From Prochlorococcus sp. AG-442-N17 (GTDB lineage Bacteria; Cyanobacteriota; Cyanobacteriia; PCC-6307; Cyanobiaceae): 64,000 bases of DNA. The position numbers and the translations under genes are program-made. Position 1 is the stretch's first letter. Every line of letters begins with the position of its first letter. Of this stretch, positions 26,550-34,671 are shown in pieces. The stretch covers positions 62,001-126,000 of the forward strand of contig QCPY01000001.1 of the NCBI GenBank assembly GCA_003212375.1. The letters run 5' to 3'. The notes beneath the pieces are model-generated. The model saw only the letters and a program-made list of their open reading frames with translations. It ran no database searches and was not told the origin of the DNA.

Positions 26550-27275
26550 ATGAAACGTCTTTTAGTATTACAGCATTTGGAAATCGAAGGTCCAGGACTT
26601 TTTTATCATATAGCTATGGAGAGAAAGATGAATATAGAAATCTTCCGTTTAGACCTCGGAGATGACCTACCTAAAACTAATAATGACGATTTACTTTTAA
26701 TAATGGGAGGTCCAATGGGCATCAAAGATATTGGGAGCATAAAATATCCATGGCTTAAATCTGAGAGAAATTTTATAAAGTCAGAATTAAAAAAAAAGAC
26801 ACGGATAATCGGAGTTTGTTTAGGAGCGCAGTTATTAGCTAACGCAGCAGGAGGCGATGTTGAAATTTTAAAATATGGATCACCTCCAAAGCCTTTGCCA
26901 GAAATTGGATGGTCTCAAGTTTTTCCTAATCAATCAAACAATAACTTAAACAAATTTTTCGAAACTCCTTTTCATGTACTGCATTGGCATGGCGATAGAA
27001 TTTTACTGCCGAAAAATGCTGAGCTTATTGCTAGCAGTAAGCGCTGTAGAGAGCAATTTTTTAAAATTGGAGATTCAGCTTACGGATTACAATTCCACAT
27101 AGAGTCAAGTAAAGAAATGACCGAAAGATGGATAAATGAGGACAAATTATTTATAAAAAAAGGATTAGGAGCCAAGGGTCAGGAAATTCTAAGGGAGGAA
27201 GATAAACAATTTGGGGAAAAAACATTCGTAAAGAGAAAGTTTTTCATAAATAAGCTTTTTAACTTACTAAATTAA
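26550..27275 (+). CDS. Type 1 glutamine amidotransferase (GMP synthase-like)
   Basis: The 241-residue protein is a class I glutamine amidotransferase domain: GVCLGAQL with the nucleophile Cys, an MGGPMG oxyanion loop, and LQFHIE supplying His and Glu of the triad. No synthetase domain follows, so it is a stand-alone enzyme of the GuaA-like subfamily. Members include gamma-glutamyl hydrolases and amidotransferases for amino-group transfer, and the substrate cannot be set from sequence. A strong terminator follows. Confidence 0.85.
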   Translation: MKRLLVLQHLEIEGPGLFYHIAMERKMNIEIFRLDLGDDLPKTNNDDLLLIMGGPMGIKDIGSIKYPWLKSERNFIKSELKKKTRIIGVCLGAQLLANAAGGDVEILKYGSPPKPLPEIGWSQVFPNQSNNNLNKFFETPFHVLHWHGDRILLPKNAELIASSKRCREQFFKIGDSAYGLQFHIESSKEMTERWINEDKLFIKKGLGAKGQEILREEDKQFGEKTFVKRKFFINKLFNLLN

Positions 27276-27284
27276 CAAAAAAAA

Positions 27285-27320
27285 ACTCAGGATCTTCTTG
27301 AGATACTGAGTCTTTATTTT
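27285..27320. terminator. Bidirectional intrinsic terminator
   Basis: ACTCAG-g-ATCT and AGAT-a-CTGAGT form a 10-bp stem with one mismatch around a 5-base loop at 27285-27311. On the plus strand it is followed by CTTTATTTT. On the minus strand it is followed by a run of nine T (complement of 27276-27284). It can end both the amidotransferase gene and the small minus-strand gene at 27347. Confidence 0.75.
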
Positions 27321-27346
27321 AAATCAGAATTTACTATATAAATCTA

Positions 27347-27457
27347 TTAATGATAAAACCCTTGTTTTTTATTAAAGAATAAGAGACCAATGAGCAGGTT
27401 GAAGATACTGATTTCACGGCCTCTTTCGTAACCGTAATTTTCGGTAGATACGACAAT
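27347..27457 (-). CDS. Microprotein with strong ribosome-binding site and non-AUG start
   Basis: A 36-codon frame reads VVSTENYGYERGREISIFNL and continues LIGLLFFNKKQGFYH after an ATT codon. It has more G+C and a more protein-like composition than the surrounding spacer. No ATG, GTG or TTG exists in frame; the frame's upstream stop is 6 bases before the ATT. A perfect anti-SD complement (27461-27471) lies 3 bases upstream of the ATT, with GGAGG 6 bases from it, and a terminator lies 36 bp past the stop. A TTG in another frame would instead give a less protein-like peptide. Translation from ATT is inferred. Confidence 0.45.
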   Translation of the reverse strand: MVVSTENYGYERGREISIFNLLIGLLFFNKKQGFYH

Positions 27458-27460
27458 GAA

Positions 27461-27471
27461 TCACCTCCTTT
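27461..27471 (-). promoter_or_regulatory. Perfect Shine-Dalgarno sequence
   Basis: AAAGGAGGTGA on the minus strand is fully complementary to the 16S rRNA 3' end. This is unusually strong for this genome, where most starts show no such site. It lies immediately before the ATT-initiated frame at 27457. Confidence 0.6.
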
Positions 27472-27592
27472 ACTAATATTTTCCTTAACATAACTACAAT
27501 GATTTAATAAAGAAACTAAATTAAATAAAATTTAAAGCTTTTTTAACAAATCAAATCTTTATAAAATTTAAGCATGAGCATTTAAGTAAAAG

Positions 27593-28258
27593 CTACCAAG
27601 GTAAAATCTCACCATTGGTATGCCAAAATGTACCGGTATTATTTTTATTAAGAGAATCAATACGTTTTAATAATCCGTTTACAGATTCTCTTGTGGATAT
27701 TCCATATTGTGTAAATCCAGTCATACGAGTACTTACTAATCCTGGATGCAAAATTGCAACATATATTTCATCTTTTAACAAATCTCTTGCAAGTGATTTC
27801 CCTGCCATAGACAATGCCACTTTAGACATCCTATAACCATAAGAACTGCCTGATGAATTATCTCCAATAGATCCCATTCTACTTGTGATAAAAGCAATCT
27901 TTGAAGATCTTTTTAAGAGACTTTTAAGAGATACCGTCAAAGAAAGTGGGCTTAAAGCATTTACTACAAATTGACGAATGATACTTTCTTGATCTAAATC
28001 ATCAATTGAATTAAATTCATAAATACCCGCATTATTAATCAAACAATCTAATTCGACCCCTAATAATTTTTGCTTCAAATTATTTAATGAATCTTCTGAA
28101 GAAATGTCTACATCTTCTTCAATTCTGACTCCTAAGTTTTTTAATTCTGAAGAAGCCTTTCTACATGTTGCAATTACTTTATCTCCTCTCGCAACAATTT
28201 GTTTGCATAATTCCAATCCAATCCCTCTATTTGAGCCTGTAATAAGGAAATTAGACAT
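27593..28258 (-). CDS. Short-chain dehydrogenase/reductase
   Basis: The 221-residue SDR has the cofactor motif TGSNRGIG at 7-14, NNAG at about 75-78, an active-site Ser (FITSRMGS) and YGYRMSK with the catalytic Tyr and Lys. It is a classical NAD(P)-dependent oxidoreductase of the C-factor/sniffer-like type. The substrate is not known. It ends just 35 bp short of a mapped gene on neither strand and appears monocistronic. Confidence 0.85.
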   Translation of the reverse strand: MSNFLITGSNRGIGLELCKQIVARGDKVIATCRKASSELKNLGVRIEEDVDISSEDSLNNLKQKLLGVELDCLINNAGIYEFNSIDDLDQESIIRQFVVNALSPLSLTVSLKSLLKRSSKIAFITSRMGSIGDNSSGSSYGYRMSKVALSMAGKSLARDLLKDEIYVAILHPGLVSTRMTGFTQYGISTRESVNGLLKRIDSLNKNNTGTFWHTNGEILPW

Positions 28259-28362
28259 ATTCTTATAGAATTTTTGAATATTATAATTTCATAAGCTTTA
28301 AAAACAAAATCTAAATTAGTAATTAACAAAGATAATAGAAAATTTTTAGCTATAATTTATGA

Positions 28363-28626
28363 ATGTCTGAAAGCAAAAGTCCATTAAACCGAGTCTATAG
28401 ATTAATTGCATCTCACTCTTGGATGACAGAAAACGAAGCAAAAGTTTTGTTAGTAATGATGTATGCTTCAGGTACAAAGTCTTAAGGATTAGAAGGTAAA
28501 GGTTTAAACCAATTTATGGAAAGGTCATTAGAAAAGATGTGCTCAGATAACAAAGAAAATTTACAAGAATATCTTTTAAAAATTAAAGATAAATTTCCCA
28601 ACAACGAACTACTTTTTGAAGATTAA
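28363..28626 (+). pseudogene. Small gene interrupted by an in-frame stop
   Basis: The frame starts MSESKSPLNRVYRLIASHSW and runs 40 codons to a TAA at 28483-28485. It then stays open in the same frame for 46 more codons (GLEGKGLNQFMERSLEKMCS, ending FPNNELLFED) to a TAA at 28624-28626. Both halves are helical and look like one roughly 87-residue protein with a single nonsense change (for example AAA to TAA). The second half could restart at the ATG at 28516. Sequencing error is possible. Confidence 0.55.
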
Positions 28627-28629
28627 TTT

Positions 28630-28833
28630 ATGGATATTTTTAATCAAGAAGTTTCTCAAGAAATAATAAGACTTACATGGAGAAATCCAGCTTTTATGGC
28701 TATTTCAATAGCATTGATATGGCTAATCCCTCAATTATTTATTAGAAGAATTTTGTCAAAAAATTATGAGAAAAAAAAATTAAAAAAGCAAAAAGATAAG
28801 ATTGGAAAACTTTACCCTAAAACTCTTAAATAA
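28630..28833 (+). CDS. Single-span membrane protein
   Basis: The 67-residue product has an N-terminal amphipathic part, one membrane helix (AFMAISIALIWLIPQLFI, about 19-36) and a very lysine-rich C-terminus. It starts 3 bp after the interrupted gene at 28363-28626, so the two were probably co-transcribed. Confidence 0.55.
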   Translation: MDIFNQEVSQEIIRLTWRNPAFMAISIALIWLIPQLFIRRILSKNYEKKKLKKQKDKIGKLYPKTLK

Positions 28834-28888
28834 AAAATTTTAGCTTTAAAATAAACTCACTAAAAGAATTTAAAGGAATTAAATTTTC

Positions 28889-29056
28889 ATGACGTATAAA
28901 ATTATAAGAATTGACGGTGAAGAAGATAATGTAACTTATCAAACTTTTTCTAATTATTCAGAAGCATATGATTTATTGGTTAAATTATATGGATGTGTAT
29001 GTTGCTCCGATGCTGATTATGAAAATAATAATTACTACGATATTGTAAAAGGTTAG
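28889..29056 (+). CDS. Small acidic cysteine-containing protein
   Basis: A 55-residue frame (MTYKIIRIDGEEDNVTYQTF and onward) contains GCVCCSDADYE, a Cys cluster that might bind metal, and ends YYDIVKG. The beta-alpha pattern at the start looks folded. Related small proteins seem typical of Prochlorococcus, but I recognise no named family. Confidence 0.6.
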   Translation: MTYKIIRIDGEEDNVTYQTFSNYSEAYDLLVKLYGCVCCSDADYENNNYYDIVKG

Positions 29057-29072
29057 ATAAACCTAAAAATAA

Positions 29073-29291
29073 ATGAAAAAAGAAGGAAAAACTTGGGAAC
29101 CCAATTATGAACAAAATATTGGGATAATTTCAAGCGTTTATGGATTTATTAAAGAGGAACTTTTGGAACTCCAAGAAGCAACAGGATGTCCAGATACTTT
29201 TATTTACGATTTCTTAGGCAGAATCCAACATGAATGGCATCCAGAATCATGCAATTCATTAGCTAGAAATAACAAAAAAAATACTAAATAA
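29073..29291 (+). CDS. Hypothetical soluble protein
   Basis: The 72-residue product (MKKEGKTWEPNYEQNIGIIS and onward) contains FIYDFLGRIQHEWHPESCNS. It is helical with conserved-looking Trp and His residues. It follows the preceding small gene by 16 bp. No family recognised. Confidence 0.55.
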   Translation: MKKEGKTWEPNYEQNIGIISSVYGFIKEELLELQEATGCPDTFIYDFLGRIQHEWHPESCNSLARNNKKNTK

Positions 29292-29388
29292 TCAAACAAT
29301 TATTTCAAAAATCTAATTAAAAATTAATACAATTATTTTACTACTCGATTTTTTTTTAATAGTATTCAAAGGTTGAATTTAGTTAAAA

Positions 29389-29475
29389 ATGATTATTCGC
29401 GTATTGGGTATAGTTTTAATTCTTGGGACTATTGCATACTATGGTTTAGTTTTAACTGGCAATAGTAATCTTTAA
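29389..29475 (+). CDS. Single-helix membrane microprotein
   Basis: A 28-residue frame (MIIRVLGIVLILGTIAYYGL, ending TGNSNL) is one membrane helix. Size and topology resemble small photosystem or b6f subunits, but no match to a named one could be made. Confidence 0.45.
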   Translation: MIIRVLGIVLILGTIAYYGLVLTGNSNL

Positions 29476-29502
29476 ACCTCCAGTTTAGTTAAAAGTCTTA
29501 AA

Positions 29503-29709
29503 ATGAGATGGCCTCCAACTAATTGCTGGACAGCACCAAAAACAATAAATGGTAATCGACATTATCAAGTAAAGTCATATGGAGGTAAATCTGACAAAAG
29601 ATGGGTAGATTTATTTCCGACAAAAAACAAAAAAGAAATTATTAGGATTTCTTGGACGACTTTAAAATCAACTTGGACAAGTGGGTGGTTAAGACTCCCA
29701 AAAGATTAA
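29503..29709 (+). CDS. Trp-rich small protein (TIGR02450-like)
   Basis: The 68-residue protein has six Trp placed as in the TIGR02450 family: CWTAPKTINGNRHYQVKSYG, KRWVDLFPT, IRISWTTLK and STWTSGWLRLP. These occur in marine bacteria and cyanobacteria with unknown function. The start is the ATG at 29503. Confidence 0.7.
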   Translation: MRWPPTNCWTAPKTINGNRHYQVKSYGGKSDKRWVDLFPTKNKKEIIRISWTTLKSTWTSGWLRLPKD

Positions 29710-29858
29710 TTAAAAAATTCTCAGACTTAAAACAAATTTATAAAATTAGATAAATTTATGATCTTTTGTAAATAAATATTATTAACTAATTTTTTGTAAA
29801 AAATCATACTTTAATAAAAATTTCAATCTTTTAATATTCACAAAGAAATAAATAAAAA

Positions 29859-30017
29859 ATGAAGTCAGAATCTGGAAAGAAATTACCTAATAAAAAAACA
29901 ATACGATCAGCAAAATTTGAAGCAAAAGAACAATTTACTAAATCTGCACTTGAAAATCTGAAAACTGAAAAGGAAAGAATTGTTAATTCGCTAAAAAAAT
30001 CTGGTGAAATAGATTAA
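29859..30017 (+). CDS. Small basic helical protein
   Basis: A 52-residue frame (MKSESGKKLPNKKTIRSAKF and onward) is lysine-rich at the start and forms a charged helix. It has no Cys, Trp or membrane segment. No family recognised. Confidence 0.5.
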   Translation: MKSESGKKLPNKKTIRSAKFEAKEQFTKSALENLKTEKERIVNSLKKSGEID

Positions 30018-30102
30018 TTAAAAAAGAAATTTTCTAGATAATTTATTAAAGCCTACAGAATAAAAAAATATTACTTATTATTGATATTTAACAAATCCCA
30101 AA

Positions 30103-30219
30103 ATGGATAAAATCTCAATAGCAAATTCTCATTTACCACAACTTATAGGTTTAGTATTAATGTCTATTGGCTATACTTTAGGAAACAAATTTTATCTTCC
30201 TGAGGTAAATAAAAAATAA
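30103..30219 (+). CDS. Small membrane protein
   Basis: A 38-residue frame (MDKISIANSHLPQLIGLVLM and onward) has one membrane helix, LIGLVLMSIGYTLGN, and ends EVNKK. Low information; a real gene is plausible by composition. Confidence 0.4.
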   Translation: MDKISIANSHLPQLIGLVLMSIGYTLGNKFYLPEVNKK

Positions 30220-30409
30220 GTACCAAATCTTCCTAATCAAGAGCGAATTAAGAGCTCAATCTTACGACTTAAAATTAGGACCAACAAATCTTTTTTACAA
30301 TTATGATACATTTATGTGTCCAAATAACTGGATATGGTTAAATTTAAGTGCTTTATATTACATTAATTAATAATTGTGTTACATTATTTAACATATAAGA
30401 ATTTATTAA

Positions 30410-30544
30410 ATGTCAAATTTTAAAACAATCGAAAAAGAAAAAGTTGTAGCTGAGAGACTTAATGGTCAATTCGCAATGATAGGCTTTATAGCTGCTCTTG
30501 GGGCGTATTTAACAACTGGTCAAATTATTCCAGGGATAGTTTAA
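30410..30544 (+). CDS. hli: High-light-inducible protein (Hlip/SCP)
   Basis: The 44-residue protein has the chlorophyll-binding helix signature ERLNGQFAMIGF at 16-27 (family consensus E/AxxNGRxAMIG) and ends TTGQIIPGIV. Hlips are single-helix thylakoid proteins that bind chlorophyll and carotenoid, protect photosystem II assembly and dissipate energy under high light. The Arg of the consensus is Gln here. A second hli gene begins 4 bp downstream, so they are co-transcribed. Confidence 0.88.
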   Translation: MSNFKTIEKEKVVAERLNGQFAMIGFIAALGAYLTTGQIIPGIV

Positions 30545-30548
30545 TCTA

Positions 30549-30803
30549 ATGGATCCACTTACTGGTTTCATTATTGTTCTTATAGTTATAACTTTTCAGT
30601 TTACGTTATACGCTATAAAAAGGATGCAAGAGCCGTTAGAGCCAAAGTTATCAAATGAGCAAACATTAATAAAAATGAAAAGATCTAGAAAAAGTTACTG
30701 GAAAAATGCTGAACTAACAAATGGAAGATTAGCAATGATTGGACTATTAGCATTGGTAGTAAATTATGGTTTTTTTGGATGGATTATTCCAGGGTTTATA
30801 TAA
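30549..30803 (+). CDS. hli: High-light-inducible protein with N-terminal membrane extension
   Basis: The 84-residue protein ends in the Hlip helix AELTNGRLAMIGLLALVV at 54-71 and a WIIPGF terminus. It also has an N-terminal hydrophobic segment (FIIVLIVITFQFTLYAI, about 7-23), giving two membrane spans. Its consensus Arg is intact. It forms a pair with the shorter hli gene just upstream. The two share the terminal IIPG motif, suggesting duplication of the C-terminal unit. Confidence 0.85.
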   Translation: MDPLTGFIIVLIVITFQFTLYAIKRMQEPLEPKLSNEQTLIKMKRSRKSYWKNAELTNGRLAMIGLLALVVNYGFFGWIIPGFI

Positions 30804-31081
30804 ATAATTTTTTATTATCTGTTAAAACATTTTTGAAAACTTGTCACGCTTTCTCTTATTAAGAAAATAAGAATCATAATTTTTTATTGAACCAATTCTT
30901 AAATCGACTTCATCAATTTCTTATCTCACTTAGATCTAAGATTTGAAACCATTAATTTCTTATCCTTTATTTATTTAATAAATTATATGAATCTTGAAGG
31001 TATTAGATAGATTAAATATCTATTTTTTGTGTAGTAATCCTAGCATTCTTGTCAAACCTAAAATCATTCCTAATTTGATTT

Positions 31082-31264
31082 TCACCTTTTATTAATTATT
31101 GCTGAAATGGACAGGTCTGAATAATTACAAAAGAATCTGTCATGCTGTAGTTGAAGTGACTGCATGACACGCAAACTTTTATCTGCTTGATTGTTAATTC
31201 TATGTGGAGCATGAAATAAGCCCATGATTGTGGTTTCTTCGTTATTCATAGATACAATTTTCAT
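31082..31264 (-). CDS. Hypothetical soluble protein
   Basis: The 60-residue product (MKIVSMNNEETTIMGLFHAP and onward) contains HAPHRINNQADKSLRVMQSL. It has a higher share of His, Met and Gln than neighbours, which argues for real coding. No family recognised. Confidence 0.5.
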   Translation of the reverse strand: MKIVSMNNEETTIMGLFHAPHRINNQADKSLRVMQSLQLQHDRFFCNYSDLSISAIINKR

Positions 31265-31382
31265 AAAGACTAATTAATAAACCACAAAAAAATTCTGATA
31301 AGAGTTTGAAAGTGGCGTGAACTGATACTTTTCCATTTTTATTTAGTAGTTTATTTCTGATTGAAAAAAAACATAGTCACAA

Positions 31383-31676
31383 TTATTCAGGTAATTCAAG
31401 CTCTTCAAAAGTCCAACCTTCTAATTGGAGGTCATGCCATTTGTCCCAGGCATCATCTAAAGGCATTTGACTGACAGATTTAATTGCGGATGGTTCACAT
31501 AGATCAGTGACATAATATGTATATGCAAAAATCCTGATATCATTTCTTGCAGACTTTTTATTTTTTATAAATAAAATTAGTCTGTTACGTTCAGGGTTAA
31601 GTAGCCAACCACTTGGGGACTCGTTACGATAACCATAAGAAAAATTAGTCCAAACATTAGCTCCTCCTAGAGTCAT
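31383..31676 (-). CDS. DUF1651-like protein
   Basis: The 97-residue product has the DUF1651 layout: a GWLLNPERNRLILFIK strand pair, a middle strand set, and MPLDDAWDKWHDLQLEGWTF at the end. The family is confined to marine picocyanobacteria as far as I recall and has no known function. No ATG lies further upstream in frame. Confidence 0.65.
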   Translation of the reverse strand: MTLGGANVWTNFSYGYRNESPSGWLLNPERNRLILFIKNKKSARNDIRIFAYTYYVTDLCEPSAIKSVSQMPLDDAWDKWHDLQLEGWTFEELELPE

Positions 31677-32022
31677 TCTAAATAGTACAAGTGTATTATT
31701 ACTGTAAGAGCGTTTATATAAAACGTCAAGTATCTTTTAAACTTAATTATAGTGTTATGGCAAAAATCTTATGTGAAAAGAATGTTTGAAAAATTTCACT
31801 GCAACTCTTTCTAGCTTTTTATCGAATCCCAGCTAGTTTCTAAGCTAACCTACTTATTTCAAGAAAAACTCTAAATCTGATTATTAAATATCTCCTCTGT
31901 AACAACTGATAAAAAGGTCCTTAAAAAGGTATTTAATTTTTTATATGTCATCAATTAAAAGTAATCAGAACTTTTTCTCATTAAATATTTTTTTAATTCT
32001 TTTTGAGATTAAAACCAGCTTA
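31677..32022. other. 346-bp gene-free spacer
   Basis: No credible reading frame was seen. Short repeats exist: AGCTA/TAGCT elements around 31813-31836, which could form a hairpin, and a direct repeat AAAAAGGT at about 31911 and 31923. It lies between two minus-strand genes. Confidence 0.35.
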
Positions 32023-32898
32023 CTATCTTAATTTAAATTGAACGTTTAGCATTACTCTAGTAAAGCCTGGTTCTTGAATAGTACCTTTATGTAATCCTTG
32101 ATGCGTATCTACAAAAATCGCTTTGCCTGATTTTCCTTCAAAATAAAAAATATTTTCTTTCCCATATACTTTTTCAACAGATTGATTTGTGTATCGCGTC
32201 AATCTATCATTAACTTCCTCTAAATAATGATCATTTTTTTTAAATTCGTCCTTATGACTATATTTTACAAATGTAAATGGGCCATTTTTTCTCTTTACAT
32301 TTGAAATAAGTATAAAAAAGTTAATCATGCCTTTGTCACTTGGAGAAGAATCTCTGTGAAATAATCTAGTCTCCGTTGAGTGCTTAAATGAATCATGGTT
32401 TATACCATCTAACCATATATCTACGTAAGTAATTCGAATATTTTTTTTTGGATAAATATTACTTAGAAAACAATAAATATTGCTTGAAGAAATTATTTTC
32501 ACAAACCATATTGGATTAATTTGTTTCAAAAGACTGGCTCTATATTGCTTAAATAGGGGTCTATTGTGATCGATTTTATTATTCATTTCCATACCACTTT
32601 CTAAATTATTTAATGCATAAGTAAGTTTTTGATTTATAAATTTTATATATTTTAAAGTCTTATTATCTAGCCTAAATAAAACTATTCCTTCTTTTTCAAA
32701 TTTTGATATTAAATTCTTTATTTTTTTATTAATTGAGTTTATTCTTTTTTTTCTAAATAATAAATTAAATCTCCATATTTTATAAACAGATTGAGGAATT
32801 AAAAAACCATATATTAACTCCTTTTTAAAATAATGAAAAATGTATATAATTTTTCCTTTAATTTTTAAAATTTTATTCAAATTATTGTTCACTTTCAA
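32023..32898 (-). CDS. Putative Fe(II)/2-oxoglutarate dioxygenase (phytanoyl-CoA dioxygenase-like)
   Basis: The 291-residue protein has the HxD metal pair in RLFHRDSSPSDKGMINFFI and a distal His in IFVDTHQGLHKG followed by RVMLNVQF, with the Arg that would bind 2-oxoglutarate. The order and spacing fit PhyH-type oxygenases. The first 60 residues are basic and unlike the family core. The substrate is unknown; related genes often sit among cell-surface or secondary-metabolism genes. Confidence 0.7.
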   Translation of the reverse strand: MKVNNNLNKILKIKGKIIYIFHYFKKELIYGFLIPQSVYKIWRFNLLFRKKRINSINKKIKNLISKFEKEGIVLFRLDNKTLKYIKFINQKLTYALNNLESGMEMNNKIDHNRPLFKQYRASLLKQINPIWFVKIISSSNIYCFLSNIYPKKNIRITYVDIWLDGINHDSFKHSTETRLFHRDSSPSDKGMINFFILISNVKRKNGPFTFVKYSHKDEFKKNDHYLEEVNDRLTRYTNQSVEKVYGKENIFYFEGKSGKAIFVDTHQGLHKGTIQEPGFTRVMLNVQFKLR

Positions 32899-33110
32899 AG
32901 ATAAGTCTTAATCTTAATAATCAATTAAATGGTTAGGTATAAATTGATTATTACTTCAAATATTCTAATCTAAAATAATTAACCATTATTATTCTTAAAA
33001 CAAAGCTTCATAATAACTTATAGATAATATATAATTCCAAAGTTAAGATTGTTTAATTTATTTCAAGATAATCTATAAGTTAAAAGTAAATAACTTCCTT
33101 AAAATAAAAT

Positions 33111-33151
33111 ACCTATCAAATGCCTATTTTTAAAAGGCAGATTTGATAGGT
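33111..33151 (-). terminator. Intrinsic terminator of the 6S RNA candidate
   Basis: ACCTATCAAATGCCT pairs with AGGC and ATTTGATAGGT across a short loop (33111-33151, with a two-base bulge). On the minus strand it is followed by ATTTTATTTT. The strand and place fit the end of the RNA read from about 33335. Confidence 0.65.
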
Positions 33152-33335
33152 AATACCGAATCCCCGTCAGTCCTCTGAGCGTCGACCTGGGAAAGCCAGA
33201 ATAGGAGTCAAAGTGGGCTTTCGTTTCCAATTACAGGATTGGTTTACGTCCACGTCACAACAGTCTCCTCAAGTCGAAAAAGAGTCAGATCAGAGCACAG
33301 AAAGAAGAACTTAACCAAAGATCCAGTATGTAAAT
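33152..33335 (-). ncRNA. ssaA: Probable 6S RNA (Yfr7)
   Basis: This roughly 180-bp gene-free stretch is much richer in G+C than its flanks. It lies directly downstream of purK on the same strand, where cyanobacterial 6S RNA is known to be encoded. It can close on itself: CTCTGA near 33290-33295 pairs with TCAGAG near 33173-33178 (minus-strand reading), and it ends in a terminator hairpin. 6S RNA binds housekeeping RNA polymerase by mimicking an open promoter. The exact ends are estimates; the identity rests on synteny, size and structure. Confidence 0.65.
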
Positions 33336-33349
33336 ACTACCTTATTTAC

Positions 33350-34540
33350 CTAGTAATTTGGAGATGGCCATATCTCTCTTACCTTAATTAAAATTTCTTT
33401 TGCTTTTAATGCTCTTTTTAAATGATTATTTTCATTAAGTAAAAAAGTTATATGTGCCATTTTTCGTCCAGGACTTTCTTCAGATTTACCATACCAATGT
33501 AGATTAGACCCTTTAATTTGAGATAAAAGTTCTATCCTTTTTTCAATAGACAAAGGGTATTTTTTTTTCAAGCCTAGTAAATTAATCATCAAAGATCCTT
33601 GGCAATGCATATTTATTTCTGGAGGTTTGATACCGGAAGATATACATATATGTTGATCAAATTGACTTGAAGAACAAGCCTCTATAGAGAAATGAGCAGA
33701 ATTATGAGTCCTTGGTGCTATTTCATTAATTAGTAGTCCAGAATCACCATAAAAGAATTCGATTGCCATTACACCCACATAATTAAGTTCATTTACTATT
33801 GAGGAGAAAATATTAATTGCAAAAGTTTTCAAATCGTAATTAATTTCAGCAGGAGAAAAAACCCAATCACAAACGTTATTTTTTTGATATGTTTCAACAA
33901 TTGGAAAAAATCTTATATTGCCATCAAAATCTCTTGATCCAACCAAAGCAAGCTCTTTTTTATAATCTACCCACTCTTCAATCAAACATTCATCTAGATT
34001 AGCATTTAATGCAAAAGAATTTAACTCATCTTGATTATTTATTCTTTTATTTCCTTTACCGTCATATCCTCCTTTATATGATTTAACCATTAGAGGGAAA
34101 TGCCAATCTTTAATTTCTTCATCATCAAGCCTTCTAAATTCCTTTAATGATAACCATTTTGGGGATGGGAAGTTCATTCTATCTATTAATTTTTTTTGTG
34201 AAATTCGATCCACTAAAGGTTGGATTGATTCAAGACTCGGCACAAAAATATTTTTTGAGCCAATTAGATTTAATTTTTCAATTTTTATCCATTCATTTTC
34301 AAACGTTATTTTTTCACATTCTTTAATTAATTCTTTATTTCCTTTTACTTTTAAAGGATCAGCCTCAATTACACAATCAGCTTTCGAACCTGCAGGATCA
34401 CTAGAGGATTTAGTTTGAACGCAGACTTTTATACCTCTATTCTTTGCAGCCTCAGCTAGCATTAATGCTAGTTGTCCTCCTCCAATTATTCCTAGTGAAT
34501 AATTTTTCTTTATGTTTTGTATATTTTTTTTTAGATTCAT
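33350..34540 (-). CDS. purK: 5-(carboxyamino)imidazole ribonucleotide synthase
   Basis: The 396-residue ATP-grasp enzyme carries LGIIGGGQLALMLAEAA at the start (about 17-33), KSYKGGYDGKGN in the ATP-grasp lid and INEIAPRTHNSAHFS as the metal and substrate site. It makes N5-CAIR from AIR, ATP and bicarbonate in purine synthesis. Length is usual. It faces aroB across a 131-bp divergent spacer. Confidence 0.95.
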   Translation of the reverse strand: MNLKKNIQNIKKNYSLGIIGGGQLALMLAEAAKNRGIKVCVQTKSSSDPAGSKADCVIEADPLKVKGNKELIKECEKITFENEWIKIEKLNLIGSKNIFVPSLESIQPLVDRISQKKLIDRMNFPSPKWLSLKEFRRLDDEEIKDWHFPLMVKSYKGGYDGKGNKRINNQDELNSFALNANLDECLIEEWVDYKKELALVGSRDFDGNIRFFPIVETYQKNNVCDWVFSPAEINYDLKTFAINIFSSIVNELNYVGVMAIEFFYGDSGLLINEIAPRTHNSAHFSIEACSSSQFDQHICISSGIKPPEINMHCQGSLMINLLGLKKKYPLSIEKRIELLSQIKGSNLHWYGKSEESPGRKMAHITFLLNENNHLKRALKAKEILIKVREIWPSPNY

Positions 34541-34671
34541 ATGATGATCTTATTATGATTTTAAATTCTTAACAACTGATTATTTTAGTCTAATTTTTAA
34601 GTCAAGATAAGGTTAGAATAAAAAAATTAAAATCTAATTATTAATAAAAAAATTATTCTTGGATATTTATT

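Noticed and set aside
31677-32022. Short frame starting at ATGGCAAAAATC near 31756
   Set aside because: It stops after ten codons and has no ribosome site.
33152-33335. tmRNA, SRP RNA or RNase P RNA as identity of the structured RNA
   Set aside because: No tag reading frame with alanine end, no tRNA-like ends and no RNase P core motif were found; neighbourhood and size favour 6S RNA.
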